A stretch of 64,000 nt of DNA from Epiperipatus broadwayi (taxonomy: Eukaryota > Onychophora > Udeonychophora > Euonychophora > Peripatidae), in NCBI GenBank assembly GCA_028023455.1, contig JAQFVV010006272.1:1752586-1816585 (forward strand), given 5' to 3'. Positions 1 through 11,319 of the stretch are shown here, in pieces (the stretch's first letter is position 1; the number at the start of each line of letters is the position of its first letter). The notes beneath the pieces were generated by a model, which was not told where the DNA came from, did not search any database, and saw only the letters and a list, made by a program, of their open reading frames with translations. The position numbers and the translations under genes are program-made.

Positions 1-700
1 TTTCTTTATCATCTTACTGCAAATTTGGAGCAATAATGGACTCAGCTAAAGATAGCAAAATTGATTCTCTGCTAAATAAAGTGTAAAAAAAATTCAATTC
101 AATTAATTGAATTGAATTGTTGTGCTCAACCTGACACCCTATGCTTGATTGTTATATGACTTCTCAAGCAACTAACCATAGGATTAATTTTTGTTAGTTT
201 TATTTTAACATTTCATAATTTATATGAAATACTAGAAATAAACTAGAGAATCAATATATTTTATGTAAATACTACACTTATTATAAATATAAATTTTTTA
301 AAAAAGGATTATTAACTTCAACACACTGATTCTATATGAATCCATTGCAAGAACTGCTCTAGAGATAAACTCCATTCATTTCAGACATGTAAATACTACT
401 TATAATTTAAGTTATCATGTATTTATAAACAACCTGTTATATACATATGCTAAAAATTTTAATCAATACCAAGGCTTTGTTGTTCTTACATTCTCAGAAC
501 AATGTAGGCAGCATAGTATACTTTTTTATGTAATGATAAAAAATATATGCTAAAAAAAAGTCAATGGCTGGATTAACATATATATATAATTTTAGCAGTA
601 AAATTATTTGGAACTTACATATAGTATATTTATAACAGGTATTTATAGTTTATAAATATCAAAAATACCTCAAATTCACAACTCGGCCAGACTAGCCAAA
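1..700. other. AT-rich spacer with a 28-bp palindrome
   Basis: No gene is visible. The only structure is a perfect palindrome at 91-118 built on aattcaattc / gaattgaatt. The last 60 bases may belong to the 3' end of the Penelope-like element that follows on the minus strand. Confidence 0.5.
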
Positions 701-714
701 AAAAAACAACAACT

Positions 715-1263
715 CTAAAACACAATCAATGTTTTCACTGCTGCAACCAGACTTCTCAAGTGTAAAGGGCTGCAAGATAACAATAAATTTATACTAAATT
801 TACGCACAATTCCACTTACATCCCACACACCCTTAATATTAAAAGAACTTTTAAATAAGTTAATTGCTTCAAAATCATAAATTTTGAATAATAATGATTC
901 TTTAATTCTTCTATTTATTTCATTTATTTCAAAAAAGACAACCTTAACCTCATCAAAACTAATAGTGTAGCCTGTGTATTTTTCATGGATATATAGAGCA
1001 GAACTGAGATATTTATTTCTAACCCTGCTTTTATGTACCTTTATTCTTTTATTTAAGCTCAAACCACTCTGATCCATACATACTTTCTTATAAAAACAAG
1101 AGATAATATATACTACTCCAGGAGTAGTCTTTCTATCAAAACTTTCTCTTGTGCTATTTAATAAATTATTCAAAGTAATACCCCTTTTCCAAGCAATTTT
1201 CTTATTTCCAAACAAATTACTATTTTTACATACAATTCTATAAGAAGACAATTTAAAAGACAA
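715..1263 (-). pseudogene. GIY-YIG endonuclease domain of PLE-1
   Basis: A 182-codon open stretch. Around residues 48-80 it reads GVVYIISC, then KVCMDQSGLSLNKRI, matching the GIY and YIG boxes plus the conserved Arg of Penelope endonucleases (family form roughly GVYxIxC ... YIGQTGRSLxxRxxEH). The second box is damaged: CMDQSG stands where YIGQTG is expected, so the usual catalytic Tyr is Cys. A later RRIKESLL segment keeps the conserved Glu. In an intact PLE this domain nicks target DNA for target-primed reverse transcription. The upstream RT is in other frames, so this is a relic. The last codons overlap a possible hammerhead remnant at 731-760. Confidence 0.8.
731..760 (-). ncRNA. possible decayed hammerhead at the PLE-1 3' end
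   Basis: On the minus strand the sequence reads CTTGAGAAG, then TCTGGTTGCAGCAG, then TGAAAACATTG. This resembles a hammerhead core (CUGANGA, stem II, GAAA) with several substitutions. PLEs are known to carry hammerheads at their ends. The core is too damaged to be active and the resemblance may be chance. Confidence 0.2.
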
Positions 1264-1467
1264 AGAAATAAAATCATATTTTTCTTTATCCTTTACATTA
1301 TTACAAATACTATTACTAATAAATAAAATACTTTTAATAAATTTATCAGAGTAGCCAACACTCCTTTTTGAAACAAAGCTATCTCAGAATTATTTAATCT
1401 CTTATTTCTATAACAATAATTTATTAAAGCAGCTACATTATGAGTTAAGGATTGATAGCTATCCGGC

Positions 1468-1677
1468 TTAATTATAGATCTTATCTTGACTCTTAATATA
1501 ATAATTACATACTAAACAATTATTGTTTACATTTTTAATCACCAATAAATCTAAAAATTTTAATTTAACAAAATCTAACACCCCCCCCCTTTTATAAGAT
1601 ATTTTTATAGAAGGATCAAAATAATTAAACTCATTTACCAACTCTTCTAATTTATAATTTTCAACTACAACAAACAA
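1468..1677 (-). pseudogene. PLE-1 reverse transcriptase, C-terminal part
   Basis: This 69-codon piece carries the stretch after RT motif C: LEELVNEFNYFDPSIKISY, then FVKLKFLDLLVIKN. It corresponds to the Penelope pattern LxxLLxxLNxxxPxIKFTxE ... LPFLDVLVxR. Just upstream (about 1675-1700, another frame) RYVDV stands where the YVDD box belongs, so the second catalytic Asp codon is lost. The homologous site in PLE-2 keeps YVDD. Confidence 0.75.
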
Positions 1678-1703
1678 ACATCAACATATCTAACAAATAA
1701 CTT

Positions 1704-2063
1704 TCAATATAAACAATCCTTAATAATAATTTCCTCTTCCAAATAATTAATATAAACTGAACAAATTAAAGGAACAATAATATAACCTATTATCCATCCT
1801 TCCTTAATCTTATAAAAATTACCATTATAAGTAAAATACATAGAATCCTTCAATAATAAAAGCAAATCATTAATAATTTTAATTTTATTTTTTGACAAAG
1901 ATCTACGTTTAATCAACACAGACATAAGTACATCAATACTGCTTAATCTATTAATTAACAAATTAAAACATATTCTCAATACCGTAACTACCAAATAATC
2001 AATTACTTTACATTTTAAAATTATTAATTTTATCAAAACCCTCAAAAACTGTGTAATGACCAA
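1704..2063 (-). pseudogene. PLE-1 reverse transcriptase, palm part
   Basis: A 119-codon open stretch ending in FYKIKEGWIIGYIIVPLI then YINYLEEEI. This matches the Penelope RT box that normally reads QxxGxxMGSPLSPxLxxIYMxxxE, with MGSP replaced by IGYIIVP. Upstream the frame breaks, and continuing in another frame (about 2080-2160) comes FPLRFIFDFTGNVVEV, which aligns with the N-terminal piece of PLE-2. The polymerase cannot be functional. Confidence 0.7.
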
Positions 2064-2344
2064 AATTACTAAATTGTTTTACAAAATTATTCAATAACCT
2101 AGAAACAACCTCCACAACATTACCTGTAAAGTCAAAAATAAATCTTAATGGAAAACATCTTTGTGAGTCTTAATATTGATAAACATCTTAGCTGATATAA
2201 AATCATTAGGATAACATATAAATTCTTCCCAGAACAATTATAAATAAATCATTAGATTTTAGACGTTTTTACTAGTTCTGAGTTTTTAAAATGGATTTTA
2301 TTTCAATCTCTTCTCTTTTTTCTATTATCTGTCTATTTCACATA

Positions 2345-2480
2345 AATTATTTTTCGACACGAGTGTGATCAAGTACATCAGAGGTACGAAATAGCATGGA
2401 TGTTTGAGGGTCGTGGGGAAGTCTGAGTTCAAACCTCTATATTACATATATAAGTGCAGGTATGAAAAAGCCTGTACTGT
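2345..2480 (+). repeat. partial copy of the tRNA-like foldback family
   Basis: Shares the order gtgtgatcaag, gggtcgtggggaagtctgag, ttcaaacctc and a terminal gcaggt..aagcctgtac with one arm of the foldback element at 54286-54864. The ttcaaacct block is B-box-like. Only one arm is present. Confidence 0.5.
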
Positions 2481-2529
2481 AGAAAAAGTTCATATTTCAA
2501 AATAAATTACTTTGGTTAAGTTTGTTTAT

Positions 2530-4280
2530 TTCTAGTTATTATTAGAATCTCTTTTACTTTTTCCATTTTTTCACTGTTTTGTATAAACTTTTTTGTTTAC
2601 TTCACTTTAATTATTACTAATTACACCTCAAATGTTCTTTCTTTATGTTAAGGCTAGCAAACTCCAACATTAATCATTATAAATTAGAAATTTCAATGAA
2701 TATTGTATATTTGTTAAATAAATAAAAATAATTTACCAATTCTGATTTTAAACTATTAATTCCATTTTCAATAAACTTAATACAATGCTATTTTCACTTT
2801 ATTTCTACTTGTCTCAGACTTTTCTTTTTAAGTGATATTAATTATAGTTGAATTAAAAGATTATATTGCCAATTATATTCTTTGTTCACATTTCTTTTCA
2901 TTTTACCCAAATACTATAACAATACACTAAACCAAAACAACAGTCAATGTACTAATTGTATTAAACTATATACATAGTTATATATTGTTTTTACAAAGTT
3001 CAGATAAATATTTTTAAGTGCTAGCTTGTATTCTTTGTCATAAGGCAAAGTAAAAAAATAAAAAAACTTCAATCCCATCAAACTTGCATATATTTACTCA
3101 TTTTAATGTTATACTTTTTATAATATTAGTCTCTTTGTGGATGAGGATTTTAGTTATACTTAATGAAATGTTTGGATAGTATAGTAAACACTATCAACTT
3201 TGTGTTATGCCATGGTGAATTGCTTTGGAAGCAATGGTATATTTATTACTTAAAAATTACAGATTAAACACAAACTTCTATCATCTTTTATACTACATAA
3301 AGTCTAAATTACAGAAAAGAATTTGCATCATATCTTCAATGCATTAAAACATAATCTTGCCTCTAACCATAGGCATATATTATAATTCAATTTGATTAGC
3401 TATTTTATTTAAGCCTTTTGATGTAATAAATCTTTTTATCATAACATACAATAAATTTTAAAAATGAATTAAATTACGCTGATCATTTTCCTTCATTTTT
3501 AGAATGATTTTTTTCTTTATTTATGATTATTTTGATAATTAAACATATATATATATATCAGTAGTTATCCATGTATTAATTTAATTTTATTTAATAATTT
3601 TGGATTAATTGTTTTGCAAATCATATGATATACAAACAACTATTTGCAAAATTGACAATAATAGTTCCATTTATCATATTATTATTATTTTTATTATGCT
3701 TAGCAAAAAATCGAGCCAGAAATCTTTAGCTCTTGAATCCACTTTTTAACAATTACATAAATTATACTGAGTACTTAAAATATGCTTATTTACTTGTTCA
3801 AATGATCATCTCATGTATCCAGATTAATTTAATTTTTTTATTATTCAGAAAACTAATATTTAAGTCCATAATTCTAATCACTGGATGAAACCTCTATAAC
3901 ACTAGAGAAATGCATTCTATTATTTACTGCTTATATAATCCAGACTATTTTTATTTTATTATTCAGGATTCTTTAATACTTAAGTTTGTTGCTCAAACCA
4001 GTGGACAAAACAATGTTCTTTTATTTACTGTTTAAATGTATAGACAATTTCTTACAATTGAGGCATAGCATTTATTGTGACTATCTCTTTAAGCAAAAGC
4101 CAATTAAAAATTAATAAAATAAATTCAAGGGTTAATTACTATATTGTAATACTGAATATAATTGCTGCAAAATTTCAATGTGAATTCCGCATTTTCCTTA
4201 AAAAAGTGAAGTAATAAAGTGAATGAAAATATATATTGTACCAGAATTAAGCCTGCTAGGAATATTATGCTTACATTATT
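2530..4280. other. AT-rich spacer, nothing recognised
   Basis: No coding trace, RNA gene or repeat boundary was identified; only short TA and poly-A/T runs. Confidence 0.5.
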
Positions 4281-4314
4281 CTAAGAAATGATTCAATCTC
4301 TTGTTTTCCAACAG

Positions 4315-4419
4315 GTGACTGTACGAGGTAGGATAACCATAACTTTAAATTTACAACAACATTTGATTATAGTCAATAATGATGGAAGCCTAAAGCTCAT
4401 ACTAAGTGCAAGTCTCAAG
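4315..4419 (+). CDS. candidate internal exon of an unknown host gene
   Basis: A 105-bp phase-0 exon candidate of 35 codons. The acceptor has a pyrimidine tract (tctcttgttttccaacag) and the donor is CAAG/gtaaac. It encodes VTVRGRITITLNLQQHL, then IIVNNDGSLKLILSASLK. The alternating hydrophobic pattern suggests beta strands and codon use looks less AT-driven than the surroundings. I do not recognise the family. The nearest plus-strand candidate exon (7618) is not in a matching phase, so the transcript model is incomplete. Splice signals and frame are seen in the sequence; host-gene status is inferred. Confidence 0.45.
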
Positions 4420-4859
4420 GTAAACCACAGTCATATTTGTTGTTCATCATTTTTCCTAAATATAAGTTTAAATTAATCTTATCAGAACAACTATATAACA
4501 ACACATTTTGAAAGTGGAGATCTTAATGAGGAATAAAAATAAAGGCTCTTTAAAAATAAATCAGAAAACATTTGAAGAATGAGATACACAACAAGTTTCT
4601 GAAACAAATGTTAAAAAATTGCAATATTTCTTTAAATAAATTAAATAAAATTGAAAAAAAACTTTTATTACCTGTATAAATTATTAATTGCAATTTATTT
4701 AGAAAAAATATCAAAAAGTGATTTTATGAAAGCTTTATCAGTAATAAGAATATAAAAAATATATAGATTGCTAATTAATGATTATTATAAAGATGAAATC
4801 ATCCAAAAAAAAAGGGTGAAAATAATTTTTAAATTTCAAATACATATATATGTCATCAT

Positions 4860-5580
4860 CATCATCATCATTTTCAACTATTATCAATATACTGCAGAAT
4901 GGTCTTTACAAGATCAATCCATCTTCTCCAATCTCTAGTTTCTCTTCTCCAAATCATCACTGCATATTTCCTTGTTTCATCCAACCTTCTTGCACATAGT
5001 TTCTTTCTAAATCTTTTATAATCTCTTGGAATCCAGTTTAAGATTTCAACCATCCATCTATTATCATCTCTTCTAGCAATATATCCAGAACAAATCTGCT
5101 TGACACTTAATTCTTTCAACAATGTCAGTAACACCTATGTTCTCTTATCCATATATTTTTTGGATCATTTCTTTTTACACCTAACATGCATCTATACATA
5201 CTTCTTTGAATGTTTGGAAGCCTCTGTATTGTTCTTCTATTAAATGCCCAAGTTTAGATGCATAAGTATGAACTAGTAAAACACGTTTATTAAAAACCTT
5301 CATTTTAAAACACATAGGCACATTTCCTTCTAATATTATGCTATTTCAACCAAAAGAACTTCAAGCAACATTAATTCTATGAGTAATTTCATCCATTATG
5401 TTTCCATCTGTAATAATCTGACCAACATATTTGTAATTGTTAACTTTTTCTAACTCATCATTATCAATCTTTATTTTCATCTTTTGAAAAAATCCATTGA
5501 TCATTACTTTAGACTTTTTAATATTTTTTTTTTCCTTTAGTCCTACTATCTTACCTTCAACTTCAAGTTAGTTTTATCTG
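4860..5580 (-). mobile_element. LINE reverse transcriptase, C-terminal remnant
   Basis: Minus-strand reading in mixed frames gives KVNNYKYVGQIITDG then a segment like ITHRINVA (usual form YLGxxITxDG ... EIxxRIxxA), a central segment ending in LVHTYASKLGHL, and finally an 86-codon ORF at 4874-5134 with SGYIARRDDNRWMVEILNW and RRETRDWRRWIDLV. This is the thumb and C-terminal region of non-LTR endonuclease/RT proteins. Several stops and shifts make it a pseudogene. An (ATC)n tract at 4855-4872 sits at its 3' end, where LINEs often carry a short-repeat tail. Confidence 0.75.
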
Positions 5581-5589
5581 TCCTGATTG

Positions 5590-7600
5590 TAAATATCTAT
5601 AGTAAAAAGATTATTCATACACATCTTTATCCTGTCTTCACAATTGATATGTCTGTTAAGAACTATCAAGCCTGAGAAGAAAGAGTATAATGTTACTTGA
5701 TATCACAGGTAAAAATCCAAAAAAAAATCATTATGCTAGTTCATTTATCATATGAATATGGTAATAAAACCGGAAATATCAAAAACATATATGGTGGACA
5801 CTAAAAATTTGTACTATTCAGTTCTTTTAAAACCTCAAAGAGAAATCAAAGGGTTTTCATCAAGGTAAAAGGAAATTACTTTTTATAATCTAGTTTGATT
5901 TAAGCATATTTAATTGAAAAAATAATAAGAACCAGTCAAGACAGTTTAACATCCATATATATGTGTGTGTGTTTTACATGTAGATACTATTTTTAAAAAT
6001 TATTTATATATATACAATAAAATATTTTTGAAAAATTAAATTTAAATTAAAAATGTCTTTAAGATTAAAATAAATGATTTAATGCATAAATAAATGAAAG
6101 CATAATAATCAAATTATACAGAATAAATTAAATGAAATGCAGACAAGTTATCTGATTTTAAATAAATTCAAAATGTAAAATAAAGATAACATTTCAAAGC
6201 TTAAACTGTCATTCTAATATAAGTAAAGAAAAAGAATCATAATTGTTAATCTATAAAATAAAAAAAACAGTAACATAAAAGAGCAAACTTCATTATTTTA
6301 TTAAATATTTGTAAATGTCAGATTTCATTAAAGTTTGTAAATTATATAAATTACCAATGCTGATGATTCAAGCAATACACTTAGTCAGTGAACATTACAG
6401 AATTAGATCTAAACTCTATCTTTGTAAAGAAAGTGATTTAAGCTACTTTAGTAAATCAATCAAAATAAATATGCAAAACTTTAAATTAATATAACTTATT
6501 TATACTGATCCTTATGCATAGAGTGAAATAAATATTTTACTTGAGATTTTCCTTCATGAAAATATAACAGTCTCACGATAGCAAAACAATATAAGTGACG
6601 TTTTTAATACAAAACACACATATGTAAATATGGTTGCATATATATGAGTAGCATATATCTAAAGCCATCACTATTGAAATCACAGATAAAAGAATGGTGT
6701 ACATTTTGTGTGTATGTCATTACATATAATTTCAGATATTATAAAAAAATATATGAATACATTAAAATAATTTCATGGACTATAAAATAGTCACAAAAAT
6801 TAATATATATTGTAAGAATAGAGTCCAATTCCCACACATATATATTATTTTAAAAAAAATTGTGTGTGTCTTTGTTTGTGTGTGTTTTATAAATATTTAT
6901 AAGTAAGATTTATTAGTAAGTAGTAATAAAAAAAAATGAATGAATATTATAAGAGATAGTTAGTTGTTTTAGATTATTGTATTAAATAATATAACACTTC
7001 CATTATGTAGTTTATTTTTTAAAAAAATAAAACAGGCTAGACTAAATTGTTGAGTAGTCCAACCTAAGATCAGCAGATAGCTAACCTGAAAAACACAGTG
7101 TGGTCTGAAGTAAGGATGTCAGTGTGCAAATCAATAATAGACATTTGCTATGTTTGCTTACACACACATTCAGATTTTCTTATTGTTGTATAAATTATGG
7201 CTTGTAAAAAAATTGTCAAAAAAAATGGCAATCTTTGACACTGGAGGGAGAGATTAATGTTTTTTTTTATTACTTGATGCCAGTAAAGTTGGTCAGTTTC
7301 GAGTTTTTTTTGTTTTAAGATCATAGTTGTTTGTTTTAAAAAAAGACCCTTGACTGATTAATGACAACATATAGTCTGTCCACATCTGTAGATAAATTAT
7401 GAAAATTAAGATATAAAAACAGGCTGGTAGAAAAGAAATTGTCTCAATATTATTTTTTATCTCCTTGGTAATCAGTGAAAGTGGAGGGGGAAATGATTTT
7501 AATTTTCAAGGAATAAAATGTTGGAGTCTTATTTTGTATTAAATAGCCATGGATGTGCTGATATATGAATACTATTGCATGTAAGTTATTCCAAAAAAAA
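5590..7600. other. AT-rich spacer, nothing recognised
   Basis: Contains TA and TG dinucleotide runs (5960-5975, 6860-6885) but no supported gene or element. Confidence 0.5.
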
Positions 7601-7617
7601 CTATATATATATCCCAG

Positions 7618-7751
7618 TTATGAAAAGAGTTTCAGAAAGGAAAGAAACAGTGGGAGAAAGCAATAAACCTCCATCAGGATCGATAAAGATTCAATCCTTA
7701 AAAGAAGCTAAAAAAAGTAAAATGGTGTTTATAAGAAGAGTATATAAATAG
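7618..7751 (+). CDS. weak candidate terminal exon
   Basis: After a ccag acceptor at 7614-7617 an open frame runs MKRVSERKETVGESNKPPS, GSIKIQSLKEAKK, SKMVFIRRVYK and a TAG stop. It is rich in Lys, Glu and Ser and looks coding, but the pyrimidine tract is poor. It would end about 225 bp before the poly(A) signal of the minus-strand gene, giving convergent genes. It may be chance. Confidence 0.2.
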
Positions 7752-7975
7752 TTGCTTTAAAGAAAAATGGACTCAGTATTTATATACATTCTTAGCAGTA
7801 AGAAAAGGAGAATGCAGTGTTAAATTGCGTAATTTTGTCCACAAGATCCAGACCACCATGAGTTAAGTATTTTGTCTGCACATCCATATATATTTAAGAC
7901 CTGGTGAATGGCCATGTTCTAGTTAACCAAGCCAAAAACACATTCTGCCTCAAAGACTTCTTTTCCACCCAATGG

Positions 7976-7981
7976 TTTATT
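7976..7981 (-). terminator. poly(A) signal AATAAA
   Basis: AATAAA on the minus strand 70 bp downstream of the stop codon at 8051-8053, a normal position for a short 3' UTR. Confidence 0.45.
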
Positions 7982-8050
7982 AAAGAATTGTCATCTTTAA
8001 AGAGAGGGAGAGGAAGAAAAAGGAAAAGAAAGGTGTATATAATCCACACA

Positions 8051-8219
8051 TCAATTCTCAACTAATCTACTAAGCATTTTTAAAAGTTTTCTTTTGTTTT
8101 CATTAGAAATGCCAGAAATAAGCTTAAATTGTAAAAAGGAAAAAAATGAAGTGCTAGAACTCAGCCCGAAACTATAGACACGAGAGCAGTCTTTTGTCTC
8201 AGCTTGGACATTCTCAAAA
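8051..8219 (-). CDS. terminal coding exon of an unknown host gene
   Basis: On the minus strand a near-ideal acceptor (ccattttttttccag) is followed by one base completing a split codon and 55 codons ending in TGA: FENVQAETKDCSRVYSFG, LSSSTSFFSFLQFKLI, SGISNENKRKLLKMLSRLVEN. AATAAA follows 70 bp downstream. The incoming phase needs two bases from the previous exon, which is what the exon at 43973-44139 supplies (it ends in GT). Joining them gives an uninterrupted reading, although other exons could lie between. The product has a basic, helical-looking C-terminus. I do not recognise the family. Confidence 0.55.
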
Positions 8220-8639
8220 CTGGAAAAAAAATGGATCAGTAACTTTAAAAATTTATCAATCATTTTTTTACTTATTTAAAGTAGTAGTTTGAATCTCCTT
8301 CTATAAGTCAAACATCGTTTCTTTTTTTTATAACTAAACATTAAAAGTTTTTTATTTTATTTTATTAATTATCATTATGCATAACATCATCACAAATATA
8401 TTTTGAAGTTATTAGACTTAATTTTTTATTATCTTTGAATATTATTTGTCTCATTGTCATTTAATATGTCTTTTCTTTATTATTGTCATTTATTGGGTTA
8501 ACCAATAGTACTTAAACAATCTATTAATATATATTTTATAATGTTTTTTTTTAATATTTATTTTGTATATGTAAGTTTAATATGAATGTTAATTCACACA
8601 AGATTTAAATAATTTTTTATACATATTTGATTTACTTGA

Positions 8640-9030
8640 ACTTGATAATATGAAGAAAAAAAAAATTTTTTAACATGATATATGTTAACATATCACAAGT
8701 GTGTGCGGATGTCTGCTTAAACAGACATATATAAATTAAGATAAGTTGAACTAAATCAGACTAAAATCTTAATGCTTAAGAGATTTTACATAAATGGAGC
8801 AAATCAGTAAAGCAGGGATTCACATGTAGGAAATCAAACACACATTGCAAACATGATTTTTATCTTGCAATTATAACACATGGTTAAGCTGGTAGAAATG
8901 TCAGGTATTAAATGGAATGGTTTTTTTTTTCTTATTGGACTATTTCAATTTAAACCAGCTTATCTTAAATGGGCAGTTAGCATATACATAAATTTAATTC
9001 TCTTATTCGGTTACACATACATTATTTTGT
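8640..9030. repeat. old dispersed repeat, related to 22270-22620
   Basis: Blocks such as acatatcaca, gtgtg.ggatgt.tgctta, and later aagccagctta / aaaccagctta followed by tcttaaa..gg occur in the same order at 22270-22620. Identity is low and gapped, consistent with an old interspersed repeat. Confidence 0.35.
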
Positions 9031-9050
9031 TTTAACAATGTATTACTTTG

Positions 9051-9148
9051 GTCAAGTGTTGGTGGTCGAGAGGTCAGCACATCTCCTTACAAGCAGGTGA
9101 CCCAGGTTAGCGGGTTCACGGCCGATGCTATGACACATGAAAAAAAAA
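9051..9148 (+). mobile_element. short tRNA-derived SINE with target duplication
   Basis: A roughly 95-bp unit with an A-box-like ggtggtcgagaggtcagcac and a B-box-like cgggttcacggcc, ending in a short A tail. It is flanked by a perfect direct repeat atgtattactttg (9038-9050 and 9149-9161), the mark of target-primed LINE-mediated insertion. The head resembles a Ser/Leu-type tRNA 5' half. Folding as a functional tRNA is not convincing, so I call it a SINE or retroposed tRNA. Confidence 0.7.
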
Positions 9149-9169
9149 ATGTATTACTTTGATTGATAT

Positions 9170-10900
9170 AATAATTGAAGTCAATTGAATAATTAGAAAT
9201 TTGTTTTATTAAAAGGAAAGAATCTTAATAAATATAATTATATAATATTTGACTTTAGTGTTATTATCATTAGTATTGTTATTTTTAATTTTATCATTTA
9301 ATTAATTCAAAACACTATACCTGATTATCTGATCATCAGGGGGTGGTTGTTTGTTATCATCATTGGTTTGATTTAATCTTGTAATTAATGGGGATATATT
9401 CATGACTAATTGGAATGATAGATATGAATTATGTTAGTTGTCATACTTTTATTCATCATCATCAATGATGAGTGCATAAGGTATTTATGTGAAGATTGGG
9501 ATTATTATTGTCATAACATTATTAAGTGATTATAGAGATTTGTAGAAATAGTCCCACACCCATAATTCGTAAATTGAATGAGTCATTTGATTATTGAGAA
9601 TGACATACAGAGAGCTTATAATAGATTTCCCTCATGTCTCTGTAGAAGGATTTGGTCACATATGCCTTAAACTTATTTGTTTAAATTAGTGATGAATGGG
9701 CAAACCATTACCTGGATGTTGATGATGATCATGGATATTTTTCTCTATAGTCTGAGCATTTTGGGGTAAATTTAGTGAGATGTATCTCAACTTCAAAGTG
9801 GTATATCAATTATATTTGGACAGTCAGAAGTTTGAATGGTATCGAAAGGTTAATATGAGTATGAGGCAGTATATAACATTTGGGGAATCTATTGGCTTAA
9901 ACCAATAAATCCCACAAGCTAGCCATAGTTGACAGATACTTAATTGAAATTAATATACCTATTTAGCTGATAACATATAATGATGATAGTAATATAAACC
10001 GTGAACCCTTCAATGGAAATAATCAATAATTGCTTATTAGGTTGTTGTTATTGATATTATTCCATCCTGTTCAGTTGTGTAATGATACATATATATATAT
10101 ATATTAAAGTATTAAGCAAAATGGTTAGACAAGTTTTGTTTGTAATTTATAAATTTTTAATTGGCCAAATAAATATAAACCCAAATATTACTTAATATTC
10201 ATAAATTTCAATAAATATGTAAATGAATGTGCATAAAAGGATAAAAATTTATAAGTAATTTCAAATAATAATTTGTTTAAATAAATTCATACTTTTAATA
10301 AAAGAAAATAAAAAGTTATTTTCTAAATTCAGTTTAAAAAGTTGTTTTTTTTTTAAAAAAATATTAGATAAGTTTGGAATATAAAGATGCTAAAGGAATA
10401 TTATCTGAGATTACTAAAAGTAAAAAACTTAGAACGGAGTTTGACAAACAAAAAATTATAGTTTTTAAATCTAATAAGAAGAAAAAATTAAATTATATTT
10501 AACTAAAAAATAATGTAAATTATGTAGAAGATTCCAGATATTTTAATGTTTGTAAAACTGAAAACTCCTGAGTTACTACTATATAAGAGTGGATTCACTC
10601 TATCTTTGATATTTTATAAGAGTCTATGTTCCTTGTAGAAATGCCAAACACATTCCACTTAATATTTTTCACACATACAAAAATTCAAAATTACAAAATA
10701 ATTACTTAATATTTTATGAAGGTCACTCATCAATAGTATTAAATTGTCCAAAAAAAAAAAAAATAGAAATTTTATGGGAAATTTAAACTTTTAAAATACC
10801 ATATACAAGAAAGTAATAAGTAAGGAAATTAAACAAGTTGCATGTTGTAGTTATATGAATATATTAATTTTATTATATCATTATATTTAAATAATCATTG
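9170..10900. other. AT-rich spacer, possible old repeat
   Basis: No gene seen. The part from 9300 to 10070 is slightly richer in G+C and contains short (ATC/ATG) clusters reminiscent of the LTRs at 15.5 and 23.0 kb, but I could not align it. Confidence 0.3.
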
Positions 10901-10929
10901 AAAACAAATTAAAAACTTTTAATAAACTA

Positions 10930-11313
10930 AAGAATAAATTTAATGTGATACGTGTGCTTGATGTTTCTCACAAATTTCTGAAATATTTGCATTTCCTGTT
11001 CTCAAGGCTTTGACATTTTTTTGCTTTTATGTTGACTAATGTTGAAAAATCTAATTCACAAAGATAAGATGTAAAAAAAATTAATAAAACATTTACAGTT
11101 GTTTTTGATGCAGCAAGATATTTTAAAATAAACATTATTATTTAGATATCATATCTAAACAATATACTAATTACACACATGTGTGGGCAGTTCAATTATG
11201 ATTACAATAGCACAAAGCTATCTGTTATTAGTTCTACAATTTTTTGTCACAGAACCCATGAAGCAGATTCATGGAAAATCAGTATATAATGAAACACACT
11301 TTGAGAACCACTG
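10930..11313 (-). mobile_element. hAT transposon relic (TIR plus transposase C-terminus)
   Basis: On the minus strand a terminal inverted repeat starts at 11313 with CAGTGGTTCTCAAA and continues toward GGGTTCTGTGACAAAAAAT, the familiar end of Charlie/ZBED-type hAT elements. About 190 bp inside, SYLCELDFSTLVNIKAKKC matches the hAT C-terminal dimerisation motif (TYLCExGFSTLxxIKxKxR). The interior between the end and this motif is deleted. The opposite end was not found. Confidence 0.65.
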
Positions 11314-11319
11314 ATGTAT

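Larger units (their letters stand above)
715..2250 (-). mobile_element. Penelope-like element PLE-1, degenerate
   Basis: Read on the minus strand, the order is an N-terminal RT segment (around 2100-2230), RT fingers/palm (1704-2063), RT end (1468-1677) and a GIY-YIG endonuclease (715-1263). RT followed by GIY-YIG is the Penelope arrangement. Reading frames are broken at several points, including a run of C at 1581-1589, so the copy is dead. The same N-terminal segment recurs in PLE-2 (58.9-59.2 kb) and in its inverted partner (59.87-60.1 kb), so the three are one family. The 5' limit is set only by loss of similarity. Confidence 0.8.

Noticed and set aside
9051-9148. Considered as a functional tRNA gene
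   Set aside because: Acceptor arms do not pair convincingly, and the A tail with target duplication shows retroposition.
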